From assembly GCA_016713905.1 (NCBI GenBank), contig JADJOE010000003.1, forward strand, positions 496,001 to 560,000: a stretch of 64,000 nt of DNA, in the 5' to 3' direction. Below are positions 25,501-34,253 of the stretch, piece by piece. Below the pieces are notes generated by a model. That model was given only the letters and a program-made list of their open reading frames with translations, made no database searches and had not been told where the DNA came from. The stretch is from Candidatus Vicinibacter proximus (GTDB lineage Bacteria > Bacteroidota > Bacteroidia > Chitinophagales > Saprospiraceae). Position 1 is the stretch's first letter. Every line of letters starts with the position of its first letter. The position numbers were made by a program, and so were the translations under genes.

Positions 25501-26275
25501 GGATGACTGACCGATTTCCGCAATGCGGAATGAAGCACGACAGTGCTTCAAGGGAAGGAACCGCGAAAGCGGCTAACGAGAGAATAAGAGAATTTGAAAA
25601 TTAGCTAATTAGCTAATGGATGACTGACCGATTTCCGCAAAGCGGAATGAAGCACGACAGTGCTTCAAGGGAAGGAACCGCGAAAGCGGCTAACGAGAGA
25701 ATTAAAGAATTTGAAAATTAGCTAATTAGCTAATGGATGACTGACCGATTTCCGCAATGCGGAATGAAGCACGACAGTGCTTCAAGGGAAGGAACCGCGA
25801 AAGCGGCTAACGAGAGAATTAGAGAATTTGAAAATTAGCTAATTAGCTAATGGATGACTGACCGATTTCCGCAATGCGGAATGAAGCACGACAGTGCTTC
25901 AAGGGAAGGAACCGCGAAAGCGGCTAACGAGAGAATTAGAGAATTTGAAAATTAGCTAATTAGCTAATGGATGACTGACCGATTTCCGCAAAGCGGAATG
26001 AAGCACGACAGTGCTTCAAGGGAAGGAACCGCGAAAGCGGCTAACGAGAGAATTAAAGAATTTGAAAATTAGCTAATTAGCTAATGGATGACTGACCGAT
26101 TTCCGCAATGCGGAATGAAGCACGACAGTGCTTCAAGGGAAGGAACCGCGAAAGCGGCTAACGAGAGAATTAGAGAATTTGAAAATTAGCTAATTAGCTA
26201 ATGGATGACTGACCGATTTCCGCAATGCGGAATGAAGCACGACAGTGCTTCAAGGGAAGGAACCGCGAAAGCGGC
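25501..26275. repeat. 117-bp tandem array, six full copies plus one partial
   Basis: Copies start at 25501, 25618, 25735, 25852, 25969, 26086 and 26203; the last is cut after the third hairpin. Each unit has hairpin 1 (TTCCGC-loop-GCGGAA), hairpin 2 (TGAAGCAC-GACA-GTGCTTCA), a spacer AGGGAAGGAA, hairpin 3 (CCGC-GAAA-GCGG), then CTAACGAGAGAATT and a palindromic ATTAGCTAATTAGCTAAT tail. Copies differ only in the hairpin 1 loop (AAT or AAA) and in the ATTAGAG/ATTAAAG position, and these two changes go together (copies 2 and 5). Confidence 0.95.
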
Positions 26276-26344
26276 ATGAGGAAATACTTGTATTTAACGA
26301 AACAGCGAAAGCTAAAATTCTTTGACTTGGAATAGAAGGTTTCT

Positions 26345-26432
26345 CAAGACAAAAAAGAACAAAGACGAAAGGATGGAATTTAGTACACCTTTAGTAAAAA
26401 ACGGGTTCCTTTAAACTGCTTCCTCCCCAAAT
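26345..26432. repeat. Dispersed element D, copy 1, right half
   Basis: Shared strings with the other copies are CAAGACAAAAAAGAAC, AGGATGGAATTTAG, ACCTTTAGTAAAAAACGGG and CTTCCTCCCCAAAT. The GGTTCTTTTTTG arm of the element's central hairpin is missing here, so the junction falls inside that hairpin. Confidence 0.7.
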
Positions 26433-26446
26433 TTTTAACTTGCCCC

Positions 26447-27133
26447 TTATTTTTTACTGCGAATGATCTCTAATACCTTCTCCAATTGCTGTCTGCGATC
26501 CAGCAGACTGTTGTCAATCACAATGGCATCATCTGCCTGTCGAAGCGGGCTGTCCTCGCGGGTGGAGTCGATCAGATCGCGGTGTTGCAGGTTTTTTAGG
26601 ACGGTTGGCAGATCGGATTGAATACCTTTGGAAGCCAGTTCGAGCAATCTCCTTTGTGCGCGAATTTCGGGATCTGCGGTGATGAAAAACTTAAACTGCG
26701 CGGACGGAAAAACCACCGTGCCGATGTCTCTGCCATCCATGACCAGAGATTTGTGTTCGCCGAAAGTTCTTTGCTGGGCGACCAATTTTTTTCGCACTTC
26801 CGGAATCACGGAAATTTCGCTGACCCATTCCGATACTTCGGGGGTTCGGATGGCTTCGCTGACATTCTCCCCGTTCAGGAACACTTGTAAGACGTTGTCA
26901 GGTTGAAGATCGAGCTGTATGCCATTCAAAGCTTTGATTACATCCTGTTTGTGATCCGGGTGTATGCCATGGCGAATACAAAACAAAGTGATGGCACGGT
27001 ACATTGCTCCGGAATCTACATAGAGAATGCCCAGCGCTTTGGCAAGTTCCTTGGCAAGCGTACTCTTGCCGCAGGAAGAATAGCCGTCTATGGCAATGAT
27101 AAGATGGTCGGTAGGCGCAATGTGCAAGCTCAT
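26447..27133 (-). CDS. cmk: Cytidylate kinase
   Basis: Cmk phosphorylates CMP and dCMP to the diphosphates with ATP. The 228-residue protein shows the P-loop GYSSCGKST (residues 17-25), the YVDSGAMYRAIT motif that binds the nucleotide, VMDGRDIGTVVFP and a basic lid with RRLLE. These are all diagnostic of the short bacterial Cmk type. It is complete. The gene lies downstream of the small acidic protein gene, separated by a terminator hairpin, so it probably has its own promoter. Its 3' end faces the repeat zone. Confidence 0.95.
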   Translation of the reverse strand: MSLHIAPTDHLIIAIDGYSSCGKSTLAKELAKALGILYVDSGAMYRAITLFCIRHGIHPDHKQDVIKALNGIQLDLQPDNVLQVFLNGENVSEAIRTPEVSEWVSEISVIPEVRKKLVAQQRTFGEHKSLVMDGRDIGTVVFPSAQFKFFITADPEIRAQRRLLELASKGIQSDLPTVLKNLQHRDLIDSTREDSPLRQADDAIVIDNSLLDRRQQLEKVLEIIRSKK

Positions 27134-27154
27134 CAGGAATAAGTCCGGTGAAAA

Positions 27155-27189
27155 TAAAAAATCCTACCCGTAAGTGGGATAGGATTTTT
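27155..27189 (-). terminator. Intrinsic terminator of the small acidic protein gene
   Basis: On the minus strand a stem with AATCCTATCCCAC on one side and GGGTAGGATT on the other closes around a short CTTAC-type loop and is followed by a run of T. It lies 27 bp after the stop of the DUF2795 gene. The A-rich opposite side would let it also work in the other direction. Confidence 0.75.
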
Positions 27190-27215
27190 GTTCTATTCTT
27201 TTTAACCTGTTGGAG

Positions 27216-27437
27216 TTAATACTCATCTTCGTTGAAAAGAAAATCATCCTTTCTTGGAAAATCAGGCCAGATGTCTTCCATGGATTCGTAAATCTCTTCG
27301 TCATCTTCCAGCTCCTGTAGGTTTTCGATCACCTCTATAGGGGCTCCGCTTCTGATGCCGAAGTCGATCAACTCATCCCGGGTGGCAGGCCAAGGCGCTT
27401 CTTCCAGATGATGGGCTAACTCTAAAGTCCAGTACAT
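27216..27437 (-). CDS. Small acidic DUF2795 protein
   Basis: The 73-residue protein starts MYWTLELAHHLEEAPWPATRDELIDF and continues with GAPIEVIENLQEL, the conserved DUF2795 pattern. The C-terminal third is very acidic (DDEEIYESMEDIW). Function is unknown; it is a conserved small protein in Bacteroidota. It lies between queA and cmk with its own terminator, and its start is about 70 bp downstream of the queA stop. Confidence 0.85.
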   Translation of the reverse strand: MYWTLELAHHLEEAPWPATRDELIDFGIRSGAPIEVIENLQELEDDEEIYESMEDIWPDFPRKDDFLFNEDEY

Positions 27438-27508
27438 ATTGGTATAATTATTTTTATTAGGTAATTAATTTTAATAAAATAGAAAAGATTGTAAAAAGTT
27501 CCGCGAAA

Positions 27509-28573
27509 TTAAATAATTAACATACAATCTCCATAACTGTAGAATCGGTACTTTTCATTGATCGCCATCTGGTATGCATCCATCAGCAATTCATGTCCCG
27601 CATAGGCGGATACCATGATCAGCAAACTGGATTTTGGCAGATGAAAATTCGTGATCATTCGATTGGCAATAGAAAATTCGTAAGGCGGATAAATGAACAA
27701 ATTGGTCCATCCTTCTGCCGGCTTCAATTGCTTGGAAGCGGACACGGAAGATTCCAATGCCCTCATCGAAGTAGTGCCTACGGCAAATATATTTTTACCC
27801 AAGGCTTTGGTTTCGTTGACCAGGTCGGCGGTTTTAGGATCTATTCTGAAATACTCTGCTTCCATTTTATGCTTGGAAAGATCTTCCACATCAATGGTGC
27901 GGAAAGTGCCCATGCCCACATGCAGGGTAACTTCCCCAAAATTCACGCCCTTTATCTCGAGCATTTTATAGAGTTCCCTGCTGAAGTGCAAGCCGGCAGT
28001 AGGTGCTGCTACCGCACCAATTTCACGTGCAAATACGGTCTGGTATCTCTCGGTATCGCTGGCTTCCGCCGGACGGGTAATGTATTTTGGAAGGGGAGTC
28101 TGCCCAAGTTGTCTCAGGATGGCCTGGAAGGACGCCTCATCGCCATCATGCAAAAATCTTATGGTTCTGCCTCTGGAAGTAGTATTGTCCACGACCTCAG
28201 CCACCAGTACTTCTTTGTTGTTTTTGTCAAAGAAATACAATTTGTTGCCAACTCTTATTTTTCTAGCGGGATCCACTAATACGTCCCAAAGTCCCACTTG
28301 CTTGTTAAGTTCTCTGAGCAGGAAGACTTCTATTTTGGCCCCTGTCTTTTCTTTTCTGCCGAACATGCGCGCCGGGAACACCTTGGTATTGTTGATGATC
28401 ATTGCATCTTTGTCTTCGACATAGTCGAGTAGATCTTTGAAGACCTTGTGTTCAATTTTACCGGTATCCCGGTGGATGACCATCATCCTGGATTCAGATC
28501 GCTCTTCGGCCGGATATTGTGCAATTAAATTTTTTGGTAGGGTAAAATTGAATTGAGATAGTTTTGTACGCAT
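27509..28573 (-). CDS. queA: S-adenosylmethionine:tRNA ribosyltransferase-isomerase
   Basis: QueA transfers and isomerises the ribose of S-adenosylmethionine to preQ1 in tRNA to make epoxyqueuosine. Diagnostic motifs in order are FTLPKNLIAQYPAEERSESR, INNTKVFPARM, KIEVFLL, PAEASDTERYQTVFA, GAVAAPTAGLHFS, VTLHVGMGTFR, SMRALES and TNFHLPKSSLLIMV. I chose the ATG at 28573 (MRTKLSQF); the ATG at 28600 adds nine poorly conserved residues. Length of about 354 is standard. No other queuosine gene is nearby. Confidence 0.95.
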   Translation of the reverse strand: MRTKLSQFNFTLPKNLIAQYPAEERSESRMMVIHRDTGKIEHKVFKDLLDYVEDKDAMIINNTKVFPARMFGRKEKTGAKIEVFLLRELNKQVGLWDVLVDPARKIRVGNKLYFFDKNNKEVLVAEVVDNTTSRGRTIRFLHDGDEASFQAILRQLGQTPLPKYITRPAEASDTERYQTVFAREIGAVAAPTAGLHFSRELYKMLEIKGVNFGEVTLHVGMGTFRTIDVEDLSKHKMEAEYFRIDPKTADLVNETKALGKNIFAVGTTSMRALESSVSASKQLKPAEGWTNLFIYPPYEFSIANRMITNFHLPKSSLLIMVSAYAGHELLMDAYQMAINEKYRFYSYGDCMLII

Positions 28574-28778
28574 GTAGTTGTGCTGCTTAAATTTCGGCAA
28601 AAATAAAGAATTGGAATAGCCAAAAGCAAGTAAGGGGCATTCTAATTTTATATTTGTTTCTATATCAATGATAATCAGCGTGTTTTTGTTGTGTGTTGAT
28701 CGAATAAATCAGCCGGATAATCTATATTTTCACAGATTTTGAGTCGCAACGCGTAATTTTAGGCAACTTTAGCAGCGT

Positions 28779-30029
28779 ATGATCGTATTCAGAGTACTCA
28801 AAGAAAGTCTTCGTCAGGCAGAGCAGCAATTGGTCAGCAACAAACTGCGCAGTTTTCTGACTTTGCTGGGGATTACCATCGGTATTTTCTGCGTCATCGC
28901 CGTACTCTCTGCAGTGGATTCTCTGGAAGACAATCTGGTGGAAAGTTTTGAAAAACTAGGCAATGATGTACTCTACATCGACAAGAACACCTGGACAGAA
29001 GATCCGGGAAACAATTATTGGAAATACATGGCCAGGCCTTCCCCAAATCTGGAAGACCTGAAAGCCATCCAGCGCAAATCCAAATTGGCCCAATTCGCCT
29101 CCCTTTCTGTTTTTATTCCCAGCAGCCAGATCAAGACTGGCAAAACTTATGTGGAGGGTGCATATTTTGCCGGCATTACAGAGGATTATGACCGGGTCAT
29201 CAAGATGGAGTTTGAAGATGGGCGATATTTTTCCAGTGCCGAATTTCAGAATGGATCTGACCAGATCATTGTAGGGAACAAATTGGCAACAGGCCTCTTT
29301 CCCAGAGGGGATGCGGTAGGTAAAGAGGTTAAAGCCATGGGACGCAAATTTACCATCGTAGGAGTACTCAAAATAGAAGGGGCTTCACTGATCAACATCA
29401 TGCCGGTCGATGAAGCAGCATTCTTTCCCTACAAAACCATGCGCAAAATGATCAACATCAACAGCAACTCCAATTGGGGAACAATGTTGAATGTAAAGGC
29501 TAAAAGAGGGGAGGATCTGGAAGAAATGAAATACGAACTGGCCAGCATCATTCGTCCGGTACGTGGGTTGAAGCCAAGGGATGAAGATAATTTTGCCATC
29601 AATCAGGTGACCATGCTGACATCCATCATCGAAAGCGTTTTTAAGGTACTCAACATAGCAGGATTTGTCATAGGACTATTTGCCATGCTGGTAGGCGCTT
29701 TCGGCGTAGCCAACATCATGTTTGTATCGGTCAAAGAAAGGACCCCGCTGATCGGTATTAAAATGGCTCTTGGGGCCAAGCGTTATTTTATTCTGCTGGA
29801 ATATCTTGCAGAAGCGGTGATACTTTGTTTAGTAGGTGGAATCGCCGGACTCCTGATGGTATGGGGAATTCTGTCCTTGTTCAGCATAATCCTGCATTTT
29901 GAGATGTACATCTCCATGACCAATATCCTGATCGGCTTGATTCTGTCCATCATCATTGGCATTATCTCAGGAATTGTGCCTGCACTGCATGCATCAAGAA
30001 TGGATCCCGTGGAAGCCATCCGAAAGTAA
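28779..30029 (+). CDS. FtsX-like ABC transporter permease (MacB type)
   Basis: The 416-residue permease has one N-terminal membrane segment (residues 23-46, FLTLLGITIGIFCVIAVL), a periplasmic MacB_PCD domain (about 47-280), and three C-terminal segments of the FtsX fold (about 290-410). The cytoplasmic loop with VKERTPLIGIKMALGAK and the terminal ARMDPVEAIRK are family signatures. Relatives work with an ABC ATPase in export or mechanotransmission. No ATPase gene is adjacent, so its partner is encoded elsewhere. It is the only gene in its unit, divergent from queA. Confidence 0.9.
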   Translation: MIVFRVLKESLRQAEQQLVSNKLRSFLTLLGITIGIFCVIAVLSAVDSLEDNLVESFEKLGNDVLYIDKNTWTEDPGNNYWKYMARPSPNLEDLKAIQRKSKLAQFASLSVFIPSSQIKTGKTYVEGAYFAGITEDYDRVIKMEFEDGRYFSSAEFQNGSDQIIVGNKLATGLFPRGDAVGKEVKAMGRKFTIVGVLKIEGASLINIMPVDEAAFFPYKTMRKMININSNSNWGTMLNVKAKRGEDLEEMKYELASIIRPVRGLKPRDEDNFAINQVTMLTSIIESVFKVLNIAGFVIGLFAMLVGAFGVANIMFVSVKERTPLIGIKMALGAKRYFILLEYLAEAVILCLVGGIAGLLMVWGILSLFSIILHFEMYISMTNILIGLILSIIIGIISGIVPALHASRMDPVEAIRK

Positions 30030-30127
30030 TTAAACTATAGGAAAAAGAATTCAGCAGAAATTAATCATATTTTAGTTTCGGTATTCAATAGATTGAAAAA
30101 CCTAATCATCCCAAATTAGAAATTGAG

Positions 30128-30283
30128 CCCGGCCTTTTTCATTTTAGCGTTAAGAAATGAAAACAGCCTTGATTTTTTTTGGTTCTTTTTTGTATTTAGA
30201 CAAAAAAGAACATTGTTAATAAGAGGGAATTTAGGAAAACTTTAGTGAATAACGGGAACTTCAAAACCGGTTTCTCCCCAAAT
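30128..30283. repeat. Dispersed element D, copy 2 (internally shortened)
   Basis: The copy joins CGGCCTTTTTCATTTTAGC directly to GTTAAGAAATGAAAACAGCC, lacking the 120-bp middle part of the full copy at 60746-61059. A perfect 12-bp inverted repeat, GTTCTTTTTTGT and ACAAAAAAGAAC (30182-30211), is present. Further strings are GGAATTTAGGAAAACTTTAG and GGTTTCTCCCCAAAT. It fills most of the gap 30030-30359 between the convergent permease and rplT genes. The only other thing there is an imperfect dyad at about 30299-30322. Confidence 0.8.
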
Positions 30284-30359
30284 ATTTTAATAACCTCTAA
30301 GGTCTACTGTAGCTATAGTAAACCAAAGGCCATTTATCCGTACGTAAATCTAAAAGGAA

Positions 30360-30707
30360 TTATCCCTGAATTTTCTGGACGATTGCTTTGAATTCATCAG
30401 GATGGTGCAAGGCCAAATCAGCCAATACTTTTCTGTTCAAAACAATGTTGCTTTTATTCAACTTGTCGATAAATCGGGAGTAGTTGATACCGTAAGGTCT
30501 TACGGCAGCATTGATCCTGGCGATCCAAAGTCTTCTAAACGCGCGTTTCTTTGCTCTTCTGTGGATGAAGGCATATTTCATTGCCCTCTCTACAGCATTC
30601 TTCGCTACCGTATAAACTTTTGATCTTCCGCTGAAATAACCTCTGGCGGCTTTAAGGATCTTTTTTCTGCGCTGTCTGGATGCGACGGCGTTGACTGAAC
30701 GTGGCAT
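30360..30707 (-). CDS. rplT: Ribosomal protein L20
   Basis: This is the 115-residue large-subunit protein, one of the first to bind 23S rRNA during assembly. The basic N-terminal arm (MPRSVNAVASRQRRKKILKA) and the segments ARGYFSGRSKVYTVAKNAVE and RRLWIARINAAVR are fully typical. It ends the infC-rpmI-rplT operon. In other bacteria L20 or IF3 controls this operon through leader RNA; no such leader structure is evident here. Confidence 0.97.
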   Translation of the reverse strand: MPRSVNAVASRQRRKKILKAARGYFSGRSKVYTVAKNAVERAMKYAFIHRRAKKRAFRRLWIARINAAVRPYGINYSRFIDKLNKSNIVLNRKVLADLALHHPDEFKAIVQKIQG

Positions 30708-30778
30708 AATTTATAGTTTTTGGCGTGTAAGGGATTCCTGCAAAGGAATACTTAACCTCAGACACCGGTTAAACATAC

Positions 30779-30976
30779 TTAGAATATTCCCAACAATGCT
30801 TTTAGCCTACTTTGTTCGGAAGGGTGGGCAACTACACTACCTCTGTTGCGTCTTTTAGACTTCTTACTCTTATTACGCATAAGGTGAGAGGTGTTCGCCT
30901 GGAACGTTTTAACCTTTCCTGTTCCTGTAAGCTTCATTCTTTTCTTGGCCCCTGAATGGGTTTTTACCTTTGGCAT
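30779..30976 (-). CDS. rpmI: Ribosomal protein L35
   Basis: The small basic protein of 65 residues has the L35 pattern MPKVKTHSGAKKRMKLTGTGK and the later KSKRRNRG. It lies between infC (62 bp upstream) and rplT (71 bp downstream), the universal bacterial order. Confidence 0.97.
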   Translation of the reverse strand: MPKVKTHSGAKKRMKLTGTGKVKTFQANTSHLMRNKSKKSKRRNRGSVVAHPSEQSRLKALLGIF

Positions 30977-31037
30977 GGCCTTATTTTTTGAGCACGCAAA
31001 GGTAGCAAATATTTGAACATAACCTTATTAATGCTGA

Positions 31038-31631
31038 TTAATTTTTTGCAACACCCTTTTTAGGGGAAATGATCACATACATCCGCTTGCCTTCAAGTCT
31101 CGGCAACTCTTCCGCAGCACCATGGGTAAGTAGCTCATTGATAAACCTCAACAGGATGAGTTCGCCTCTGTCTTTAAAGACAATCGCACGTCCCTTAAAC
31201 TGCACATAGGCCTTAACCTTGGCTCCTTCTTCCAGAAATTTAATGGCATGCTTGATCTTAAATTCAAAATCGTGATCGTCCGTATTGGGACCGAACCGTA
31301 TCTCCTTGATGACCACCTTGGCAGTCTTGGCCTTAATTTCCTTTTCTTTCTTTCTCTTGAGATAAAGGAATTTATTGAAATCTATGATTTTGCAAACCGG
31401 CGGATCGGATTTGGCGGTAATTTCTACCAGGTCCATGCCCAAGTCAAATGCCCACTTCAAAGCGTGCATGGTGTCATAAATTCCGGGTTCTATGGTTTTT
31501 CCGGCAACCTGGGTAAGTTCATCAAAATTATCGCCAACTAAACGGATAGAGTGATTCCTGATTTGTTCGTTGATTCTAAATTGGCTCCTGAGTTCGTCAA
31601 GATAGGATTGAGGCTTCTTTCTAAGATTCAA
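31038..31631 (-). CDS. infC: Translation initiation factor IF-3
   Basis: IF-3 binds the 30S subunit, keeps it apart from 50S and proofreads the start codon. The 197-residue protein has the N-domain (FRINEQIRNHSIRLVG), the linker (FNKFLYLKRKKEKEIKAK) and the C-domain (IKEIRFGPNTDDHDFEFKIKHAIKFL, then VQFKGRA). It starts with a normal ATG here, at 31631, rather than the rare AUU of enterobacteria. It is the first gene of the operon, which is downstream of clpC by about 50 bp and may be partly read through from it. Confidence 0.95.
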   Translation of the reverse strand: MNLRKKPQSYLDELRSQFRINEQIRNHSIRLVGDNFDELTQVAGKTIEPGIYDTMHALKWAFDLGMDLVEITAKSDPPVCKIIDFNKFLYLKRKKEKEIKAKTAKVVIKEIRFGPNTDDHDFEFKIKHAIKFLEEGAKVKAYVQFKGRAIVFKDRGELILLRFINELLTHGAAEELPRLEGKRMYVIISPKKGVAKN

Positions 31632-31679
31632 ATTAAGGTTTTTAAAAATTATCCTGCAAAAATAACAGGGATTTGCACA

Positions 31680-34223
31680 TTAGGACGAGGATTTTTTACC
31701 AACTCCGCTTTTTGAAGATTGGGAAATAAGAACCTGATCTTTTTCTTTGTTAAGTACTGCTTTTAATTTAGTCCCCGGTTCCGGATTTTCATTCAAAATG
31801 TACTCTGCCAACGGGTCTTCCAGATATTTCTGAACCGCTCTGTGAAGAGGTCTGGCACCAAACTGAGGGTCGTAACCTTTCTCAGCAAGAAATTCCATGG
31901 CCTCCTGTGTGATGGTCAGTTCCAGTTTCATTTGTTCGATGCGCTTGAGCAATCCACTCACCACCAGATTGATGATTTGGAAGATTTGTTCTTTCTCCAG
32001 ACTGTTGAACACCAACACATCGTCCACACGGTTGAGGAATTCCGGACTAAAAGTCTTCTTCAAAGCATTCTTGATGACGTTCTTGGAATATTCATCCGCA
32101 TTTTCCACACGGCTCGCTGTAGCAAAACCTACACCCTGACCAAAATCTTTCAACTGTCTGGCGCCTATGTTGGAAGTCATGATGATGATGGTATTTTTAA
32201 AATCCACCTTACGGCCTAAACCATCGGTCAACTGACCTTCATCCAATACTTGTAGCAGGATGTTGTACACATCCGGATGAGCTTTTTCTATTTCGTCCAG
32301 CAAAACCACGGCATAAGGCTTTCTCCTTACTTTTTCGGTAAGTTGGCCGCCTTCTTCGTAACCAACATATCCCGGAGGTGCGCCGATCAATCTCGATACG
32401 GTAAATTTCTCCATGTATTCGCTCATGTCCAATCGGATCAGTGCATCTTCCGTATCAAACAGGAAGCGGCTCAAGGCCTTTGCCATCTCTGTCTTACCTA
32501 CGCCCGTAGGACCTAAAAAGATAAAGGTTCCTATCGGTTTCTTTGGATCTTTTAGACCAACCCGGTTTCTTTGAATGGCTTTCACAATTTTGACCACCAC
32601 TTCATCCTGGCCGATGATGGACTTCTTCATATCGTCCGCCATGTTGACCAATTTCTTGCTTTCGCTTTGGGCCACTTTCTTTACCGGAATGCCGGTCATC
32701 ATGGCCACCACTTCCGCAATATCTTCCTCATTCACCGGAAATCTTCTGGTTCTGGATTCATCTTCCCAGGCCAATTTGGCAGATTCTAATTTCTTTTGAA
32801 GTTTGGATTCCAGATCTCTCAGGTCTGCAGCTTTCTCGTATTGCTGACTTTTGACCGCCACATTCTTCTGTTCTTTTATGGTGTCGATCTGGGCTTCAAT
32901 TTCTTCAATATGTTTTGGAACATGTATGTTCTTTAAATGCACTCGGGCACCAACTTCGTCCAATACATCAATCGCTTTGTCCGGTAAAAAACGATCGGTA
33001 ATATACCTGTCGCTCAACTTCACACAAGCCTCAATGGCTTCCGTGGTATAAGATACAGAGTGAAACTCTTCGTATTTGGATTTGATGTTGTGGAGAATAA
33101 GCATGGCCTCTTCCGCAGTAGGCGGATCGATCATCACTTTTTGGAAACGACGGTCAAGTGCACCGTCTTTCTCAATATGCTGTCGATATTCATCCAGGGT
33201 AGATGCTCCGATACATTGAAGTTCGCCTCTTGCTAAGGCAGGTTTAAATATATTGGATGCATCCAGAGAACCGGTGGCGCCACCTGCACCGATGATGGTA
33301 TGTATCTCATCGATGAATAGAATGACATCCCTTGATTTTTCCAGCTCATTCATGATGGCCTTGATGCGTTCTTCAAACTGACCGCGGTATTTGGTTCCTG
33401 CAACTAACGCAGCCAGATCAAGCATCACAATGCGTTTATTGAACAGCGTGCGGGATACTTTCTTCTGCATGATCATCAGGGCAAGTCCTTCCACGATGGC
33501 GGTTTTACCCACACCGGGCTCACCGATAAGTATTGGGTTATTTTTCTTACGTCGGCTAAGGATTTGAGATACTCTTTCGATTTCTCTTTCTCTTCCTATG
33601 ATTGGATCCAGTTTTCCGTCTTCTGCCAGTCTGGTGATGTCGCGACCGTAGTTATCCAAAACAGGTGTCATGGATTTGGAGCCGGATTTTTTAGAAAATG
33701 AGGAAGAGGCTTGCTCTTCTTCATAAGAATCCGGGTCGCTTGCCGCAGCAGTGATTTCCGGAAACTCTTCCATACCTCCATTCTGACTCAGGTAATCCAG
33801 CTCTGAACGGAAATTATCATAATCAATGTTGAATTGTTCCAAAACAATACAAGCCAGATTGTCGTGGTGCTTAAGAATGGACAACAACAAATGTTCAGGA
33901 TAGATTTCATCTTCCTTGGTGATCTTGGCTTCCAGGTAGGTGAATTTCAATACCTTTTCTGCCTGTTTGTTTAGGGGAAGATTGCCCACCTGAAAAGAGG
34001 TTTCCTCTCCTTTCCTCACAGGAATGGCTTCTTCCAGTTTATCTTTCAACTGACTGAGGTCAACCTTCAGGGACTTGAGTACACTAACTGCCAAAGTATC
34101 CCGCTCAGCAAGCATGCCAAGGAGAATATGTTCGGTGCCGATGTAATCGTGGCCCAGACGGATGGCTTCATCACGGCTGTTTGCCAATACTTTTCTGACT
34201 TTTTGAGAAAATCTCTTATTCAT
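31680..34223 (-). CDS. clpC: ATP-dependent Clp protease ATPase subunit ClpC
   Basis: ClpC is a Hsp100 unfoldase that feeds proteins to ClpP. The 847-residue protein has two N-terminal Clp_N repeats (residues 1-145). AAA-1 follows with GEPGVGKTAI, then a UVR/M-domain at about 420-460 (KSQQYEKAADLRDLESKLQ), and AAA-2 with GPTGVGKTEM. The UVR motif and the N-terminus GHDYIGTEHILLGML separate it from ClpA and ClpB. A Ser-rich linker at about 165-185 varies between species. A -7-like box lies 23 bp upstream of the start. Confidence 0.95.
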   Translation of the reverse strand: MNKRFSQKVRKVLANSRDEAIRLGHDYIGTEHILLGMLAERDTLAVSVLKSLKVDLSQLKDKLEEAIPVRKGEETSFQVGNLPLNKQAEKVLKFTYLEAKITKEDEIYPEHLLLSILKHHDNLACIVLEQFNIDYDNFRSELDYLSQNGGMEEFPEITAAASDPDSYEEEQASSSFSKKSGSKSMTPVLDNYGRDITRLAEDGKLDPIIGREREIERVSQILSRRKKNNPILIGEPGVGKTAIVEGLALMIMQKKVSRTLFNKRIVMLDLAALVAGTKYRGQFEERIKAIMNELEKSRDVILFIDEIHTIIGAGGATGSLDASNIFKPALARGELQCIGASTLDEYRQHIEKDGALDRRFQKVMIDPPTAEEAMLILHNIKSKYEEFHSVSYTTEAIEACVKLSDRYITDRFLPDKAIDVLDEVGARVHLKNIHVPKHIEEIEAQIDTIKEQKNVAVKSQQYEKAADLRDLESKLQKKLESAKLAWEDESRTRRFPVNEEDIAEVVAMMTGIPVKKVAQSESKKLVNMADDMKKSIIGQDEVVVKIVKAIQRNRVGLKDPKKPIGTFIFLGPTGVGKTEMAKALSRFLFDTEDALIRLDMSEYMEKFTVSRLIGAPPGYVGYEEGGQLTEKVRRKPYAVVLLDEIEKAHPDVYNILLQVLDEGQLTDGLGRKVDFKNTIIIMTSNIGARQLKDFGQGVGFATASRVENADEYSKNVIKNALKKTFSPEFLNRVDDVLVFNSLEKEQIFQIINLVVSGLLKRIEQMKLELTITQEAMEFLAEKGYDPQFGARPLHRAVQKYLEDPLAEYILNENPEPGTKLKAVLNKEKDQVLISQSSKSGVGKKSSS

Positions 34224-34245
34224 TTTATCGGTTATTCTGTTTGGT

Positions 34246-34253
34246 CAAAACTA
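34246..34253 (-). promoter_or_regulatory. Candidate -7 box of clpC
   Basis: On the minus strand TAGTTTTG matches the TAnnTTTG -7 consensus of Bacteroidota exactly. It ends 23 bp before the clpC ATG and would give a short leader. No good -33 TTG element is seen at normal spacing, so support is modest. Confidence 0.35.

Larger units (their letters stand above)
25065..26446. other. 1.4-kb gene-free zone of nested repeats
   Basis: The gap lies between two convergent genes. In order it holds the left half of dispersed element D (25162-25323), a set of hairpins with unique stems (25396-25459), the 117-bp tandem array (25501-26275), a degenerate hairpin pair (26282-26313) and the right half of element D (26345-26432). 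I found no open reading frame that resembles a protein. No transcription start could be assigned, so it is unclear whether the zone is transcribed. Confidence 0.8.

Noticed and set aside
25501..26275. The 117-bp array as a CRISPR locus
   Set aside because: The units are nearly identical along their whole length with no unique spacers, and no cas gene is near.
27593..28424. Long plus-strand frames opposite queA
   Set aside because: They are shadows of queA, whose conserved motifs on the minus strand are unambiguous.
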